Positions 60,191-64,000 of a stretch of DNA of 64,000 nucleotides are shown one piece after another. Positions within the stretch are counted from its first letter, which is position 1; the number at the start of each line of letters is the position of its first letter. The notes beneath the pieces are model-generated. The model worked only from the letters and a program-made list of their open reading frames with translations. It was not told the origin of the DNA and did not search any database. The stretch comes from Zanthoxylum bungeanum (lineage: Eukaryota > Streptophyta > Magnoliopsida > Sapindales > Rutaceae): assembly GCA_019454045.1 (NCBI GenBank), contig SKCR01038883.1, positions 45,347 to 109,346 on the forward strand. Direction: 5' to 3'. The translations under genes and the position numbers were made by a program.

Positions 60191-60539
60191 AAATAAAGAC
60201 AACAGTTAAGTCTTGGGAATCTGACTCAAAAAGACCATGTTTGCCAATTTATAAGAAAATTGGATGGGAAGCTTGTCCCTGACGCATAGGCGTCAATCAA
60301 GTCGCTACTTTTCTTGTACCTATTATATCTCTTTGTCTTTTCCTAATAATTGTGATTTGTTTTGTTGTTTTCTTTTACTTTCTCCGACATGATCCAGACC
60401 TTTTTGACTATCACGATTTATTTTACTGTTAACTAATAATTGTCATTTGGCAGGTATTAGTGCTATTATTTTACTCACCCTTTTCAGGTATTATAAATTC
60501 AACTCATCATTGCACTTTTGAAGACATCTAGAGTAAAAC
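60191..60539 (+). other. Spacer between the unidentified ORF and the LOG-like gene
   Basis: No ORF or RNA gene is seen. It includes pyrimidine-rich stretches (for example TTGTTTTCTTTTACTTTCTCC near 60365) and TTTGGCAGGTATTAGTG and TTTTCAGGTATTATAAA near 60448 and 60482, which resemble splice acceptors ahead of the LOG-like ATG at 60540. Confidence 0.35.
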
Positions 60540-61193
60540 ATGGAAGCCACTTCAAGAAGACGAGTTGAAAACATCTGTGTGTTTTGCGGTACTAGTGTTG
60601 ATGTTAAGCCATAATACATAGAGGCAACACATGAATTGGGTCAAGTCTTAGCTGCAAGGAATATGCACTTAGTATATGGCGGAGGCAATCTTGGACTTAT
60701 GGGGATCGTTTCAAAAGCTGTACAGGAGGGAGGCAGTCACGTTTTGGGAATCATCCCAAAACCTTTGGCAGAGGCGAATCTTATTGGACCATCAAATGGA
60801 GATGAACTTATTGTGCCAGGTATGTCCGAGCGACTAGTGGAAATGATTAATCGTGCTGATGCATTTATTGTTTTGCCAGGTGGCTTGGGTACATTGGAGG
60901 AAATTTTTACAGTGTTATCTTGGGCGAACCTGAACATACACCAGAAACCGCTTGGACTGTACAACGTTGAAGGATTTTATGATTTTCTTTGTGTGTTTCT
61001 TGATGATGCCCGGAGAAATGGGTTTGTGTCAAAACCTTTAAAAGAACTTCTCTTCACTGCTAGAACTGCTCCGGATCTAATTGACCAAATCTTAGCCTAT
61101 GAACCACAAATTGACCCTATCATTTCAAAGATAAATTGGTCCGAGGACGATCGTGGTAAGAGGCGTCGGATTAATGTTGATCTTAACCTTTAA
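60540..61193 (+). CDS. LOG-like cytokinin riboside 5'-monophosphate phosphoribohydrolase, intron-free, carried by the retroelement (stop at codon 25)
   Basis: LOG enzymes release active free cytokinin bases from their riboside monophosphates in the plant cytosol. The 217-codon frame from ATG 60540 shows, in order, ICVFCGTSVDVKP (about 12-24), the Rossmann-type VYGGGNLGLMG (45-55), HVLGIIPKPL, the SERLVEM segment with Arg98, and the family signature PGGLGTLEE (113-121), then LNIHQKPLGLYNVEGFYD. Plant LOGs usually have Arg-Lys where this has Arg-Leu. A single TAA at 60612-60614 replaces codon 25; a downstream ATG at 60636 leaves 185 open codons. The C-terminus adds a basic KRRRINVDLNL tail. Plant LOG genes normally have several introns and this one has none, so it was probably captured from mRNA. 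It lies between the Athila integrase remnant and the 3' LTR, on the element's coding strand. Confidence 0.85.
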
Positions 61194-62507
61194 CTTTTCG
61201 TGTAGAGTTTCAGTTAACCAGGTACTATCTTCTAAACTCTTCTTTTACTGTTTAAGACATTGGGGACAATGTCTCATTTAGGTTTGGGGGAGGAAATTAG
61301 TTGATTAGTATCTTGTTTTTAGTTGTGTGTTGTTTTTATTTTTAGGCCAAAATTTTTCGAAAAATACAAAAAAAATGAAATTTTTTCAAAAATTACAAAA
61401 ATATTTTGCGTTTTTGTTTTTATTTTGACTAAAGGTAAAATTGGTAAGAGATAGCTGAGTAAGGAATTTCCACTCCTGAGACGTATCTCAAACCTATTTC
61501 GGAACAAGTTAATTTTTGTTTATTTCATTTAAAATTATATAATTTGTGAATTCTCCATAATACTGACTAAAATGGATCTTCATATGTTCAGTTGGCAGGT
61601 ATTATCAACATGCATGGTAACATACGGACATGAGTTATAATTGAAAAATTTGTAATTTTATGTGCTCTTGTTTAATTGGAGGCAGCATCTCAAAAAGTGA
61701 TGGAGTTAAAAAAAAACGTCTGAGATCCGAGTTATTAAGTCTGTAAGGGTGTTTTAACACCTAGTGCCCTAAAGCCAACTGGTTTGGGAGTCACTGGCCC
61801 AAAGCTCGCTACATGGGTCAAAGATGCTGCAAAAATATATATATCTGAAGACTGAGTAATTAAGTCCGTAGGGGTGTCTTAACACCTGGTGCCCTAAAGC
61901 CAACTGGTTTGGGAGCCACCAACCCAACACTCGCTACATAGATGAAAGATATTGTATATAAATAAAAAAAAAATCAAAAATCAAAGAAAAAAAATCAGAA
62001 AAATCAGAAAAATTATTCCATTGCTGCAAAAATGTGTGAATTCTGATAAAACTTTAGGACAAAAATATTACTCTCTTATCAACTGCACTTATGACTGTTG
62101 TGGGAAAAAATGAGTTGATTAATATTTTTTCGGCTGTGCATATGGAGAATGGTAAATATAATTGGAGAATTTACTTATTCAGTAATTTAGAAAGAAAGAA
62201 AACAACTAGTAACTTGGAGTTGAAGTTTCACCTGATTAGTCACTAACTTCTTTATTCTCTTTTCTCTTGTCTTTTTGCTTTTGTGTGCACTAGTTTTATT
62301 ATCTTTTTACTTTTGTAAAACGTTTGTGGGTATCGTTGTTGTAAGCTCTCACGAGACTATAACTCGTCCACTAGGGACACCTAGGGGTTTAAAGGCTTGT
62401 TGCATATGCTAAATATAACTGTGATCCCTACCAAAGTGGCTTAGTTTAATTTTAATTATTTATTGTATTTTATTTTGTTATTTTTCTCAAGGACTAGCAA
62501 AATGTTA
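61194..62507 (+). other. 3' non-coding region of the Athila-like element
   Basis: No gene is seen. TTGGGGACAATGTCTCATTT followed by TTTGGGGGAGGAAA (61259-61296) is typical of the region upstream of Athila 3' LTRs. Two tandem copies of about 125 bp (61729-61980) share AACACCT, GTGCCCTAAAGCCAACTGG and CTCGCTACAT. Confidence 0.65.
61729..61980 (+). repeat. Two 125-bp tandem repeats
   Basis: GTGTTTTAACACCT (61749) and GTGTCTTAACACCT (61874) mark the two copies; each contains a small hairpin GGTGT/ACACC and the phrase GCCCTAAAGCCAACTGGTTT. Confidence 0.75.
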
Positions 62508-62519
62508 GGTTTGGGGATG
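62508..62519 (+). other. Polypurine tract of the Athila-like element
   Basis: GGTTTGGGGATG directly precedes the 3' LTR start TGATGAACGG at 62520. Confidence 0.65.
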
Positions 62520-64000
62520 TGATGAACGGAAAATATATCAATATTTATCGCCCCTATTACTTAATATTGTATTTAGTTTCTCGGGTTTGATGAACGTTTT
62601 GATGTGTTTTAATTTATTTTGCAGATAAAATAATATTGGGACATAATGATATCATTTAGGAAGAAATGTGGGTTAAATAAGAGCAAAAATTGGACTTAAC
62701 ATATTAATTTTGGAGATTGGAAACTTGAAAGGGCGTTTTAACGAAGTGCAGTTTTGGAAATTACAGTTTTGCGCATCTGTCGTATGTTGGGCATAACCTT
62801 TTACTCCGATATCGGATTGAGCTGATTCAAGTTCCAGATTAAAGAAGACTCAAATTTCTACAACTTTTAAAGACAAAATAATTTCGAATTCTGAAGATTT
62901 CATGCCCGAAATTGATGAACCATCCAAAAGTACGTTGTGTGTAATTATTAAAGTAATTTTCAATCATTTTCAAAGCAAAAAATAAATAAATAAATAAATA
63001 ATAAAAATTATCAAATCACCATCAAACATGATAACCAATTAGTGGAGCAATTAGTGGAGCAATTAATAATGGATTTGGTAGATGATTTGATGGAGGCAAA
63101 ATTTTGCCTATAAATACAAAGCCATGTCATTTGTAAATTCATACTTTCTTCTAAGGAATTCCTTAAGAATAATAAGAAGATTGTATCTTATTTGTTTATT
63201 TACAGCTTTCAGTAATTAATTTCCACTTTCGCACTTTCTTTTCTTTACTTTTCAGTTTTTTACTTTCCGTAATTTACTTTTACGTACAGTACTTTTCTTT
63301 CTTTAATTTTCAGTTTTTACTTTTCAATAATGAGGAGGTAACTCCCCTTTGCTGGGGTAAAAGGTAAAAATTTTATTACTAATATTTAGATTAATCTCCA
63401 TTAATTATAATATATAAACTAGTTAAAACCTGACTTAACGAGGATACCGCTATATTGGTCGGTTGGTAATTATTTAAATTGGTTTTAACCTGACTAAACC
63501 GGATACCGCCTGATTGGTCGGTTGGTAATTAATTATTAATTTGACTTAATCTGGATACCGCCTATATGGCTGGTTGGTAATTATCATGCAAAGTTAATAT
63601 ATTATATTAAGGGAGATATCTAAAATAGAAGTAATAAAAGTGGATCATTTTACCTCAACATTTTCTTTTATTGTACTTTTACTTTATTTACTTTTCAGCA
63701 ATTTACTTTTCAGCATTTACTTTTCAGCAATTTACTTCAGAATTTACTTTTCTGTAATTTACTTTCAACATTTACTTTTCGGCATTTGATTTTCAGTATT
63801 TAATTTCAGCATTTACTTTCCGTCATTTACTTTTCAGTAATTTACTTTTCAGCATTTTACTTTATGTCTTTTATTTTATTTAAGTTTTTACTAGCCCTAG
63901 TTATGTGTCGTAACTAAGTTAGTTATTTGGGGTTGTGATGAATTCTAATATCACCGGTTTATAAGGGGTTATTTTATAGTTTGGGTAATTTAAAGGTTTA
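62520..64000 (+). mobile_element. 3' LTR of the Athila-like element, cut by the window end
   Basis: It matches 54676-56160 closely, with the TATA box at 63109-63116 and both repeat arrays. Differences from the 5' LTR are scattered, which argues that the element, although defective, inserted fairly recently. Confidence 0.88.

Larger units (their letters stand above)
54676..64000 (+). mobile_element. Athila-like Ty3/gypsy element, RT/RH deleted, carrying extra genes; runs off window
   Basis: The 5' LTR (54676-56779) is followed by an Asp-type PBS, a gag-protease region of Athila type, an integrase C-terminal end, an unidentified ORF, a LOG-like gene, a PPT and the start of a 3' LTR at 62520. 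Reverse transcriptase, RNase H and most of integrase are absent: protease text ends at about 59243 and the integrase tail starts at about 59256. It inserted in the 5' LTR of B'. Because the right end is outside, the target duplication cannot be checked. Confidence 0.87.

Overview
This window looks like heterochromatic or pericentromeric DNA from a flowering plant, most likely a eudicot. The evidence is spliceosomal introns in captured gene fragments, plant-type Copia and Athila retrotransposons, a CACTA DNA transposon with the usual plant terminus, and a tRNA-derived SINE. I see no ordinary intact host gene: almost every base belongs to transposable elements, many nested inside others.

Layout. 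(1) 1-8434 is the body and right end of a CACTA transposon that carries exons of two host genes, ATP-citrate lyase subunit A and a queuine tRNA-ribosyltransferase; its right subterminal region is split by remnants of a minus-strand Copia element (family A) that carries a truncated LTR of another family. (2) 8435-16052 is the start of a Ty3/gypsy-like element (LTR, primer-site-like sequence, gag-like start) interrupted by a minus-strand Tork/TNT1-like Copia element and then by a duplicated flank plus a solo LTR. (3) 16053-22754 holds AT-rich sequence with a SINE, a gypsy-like LTR region, and a solo LTR of Copia family B. (4) 22755-54675 is one minus-strand family-B element (B') blown apart by insertions: its 3' LTR was hit by a plus-strand family-B element (23168-36039, itself holding a 3.3 kb solo LTR) and by a family-A element (37709-49986, itself holding a minus-strand family-B solo LTR). 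(5) 54676 to the window end is an Athila-like element inserted in the 5' LTR of B'; its 3' LTR runs off the window.

The most interesting parts are: the Athila-like element, which has lost reverse transcriptase, RNase H and most of integrase but carries, after the integrase remnant, an unidentified Cys-rich ORF and an intron-free LOG-like cytokinin-activating enzyme gene; the family-A leader, which has two arrays of small hairpins with constant loops and covarying stems; the CACTA element that joined pieces of two host genes; and several insertions whose target duplications and unoccupied paralogous sites can all be read inside this one window. Element polyproteins are all broken to some degree, so mobility, if any, would depend on proteins supplied from elsewhere.
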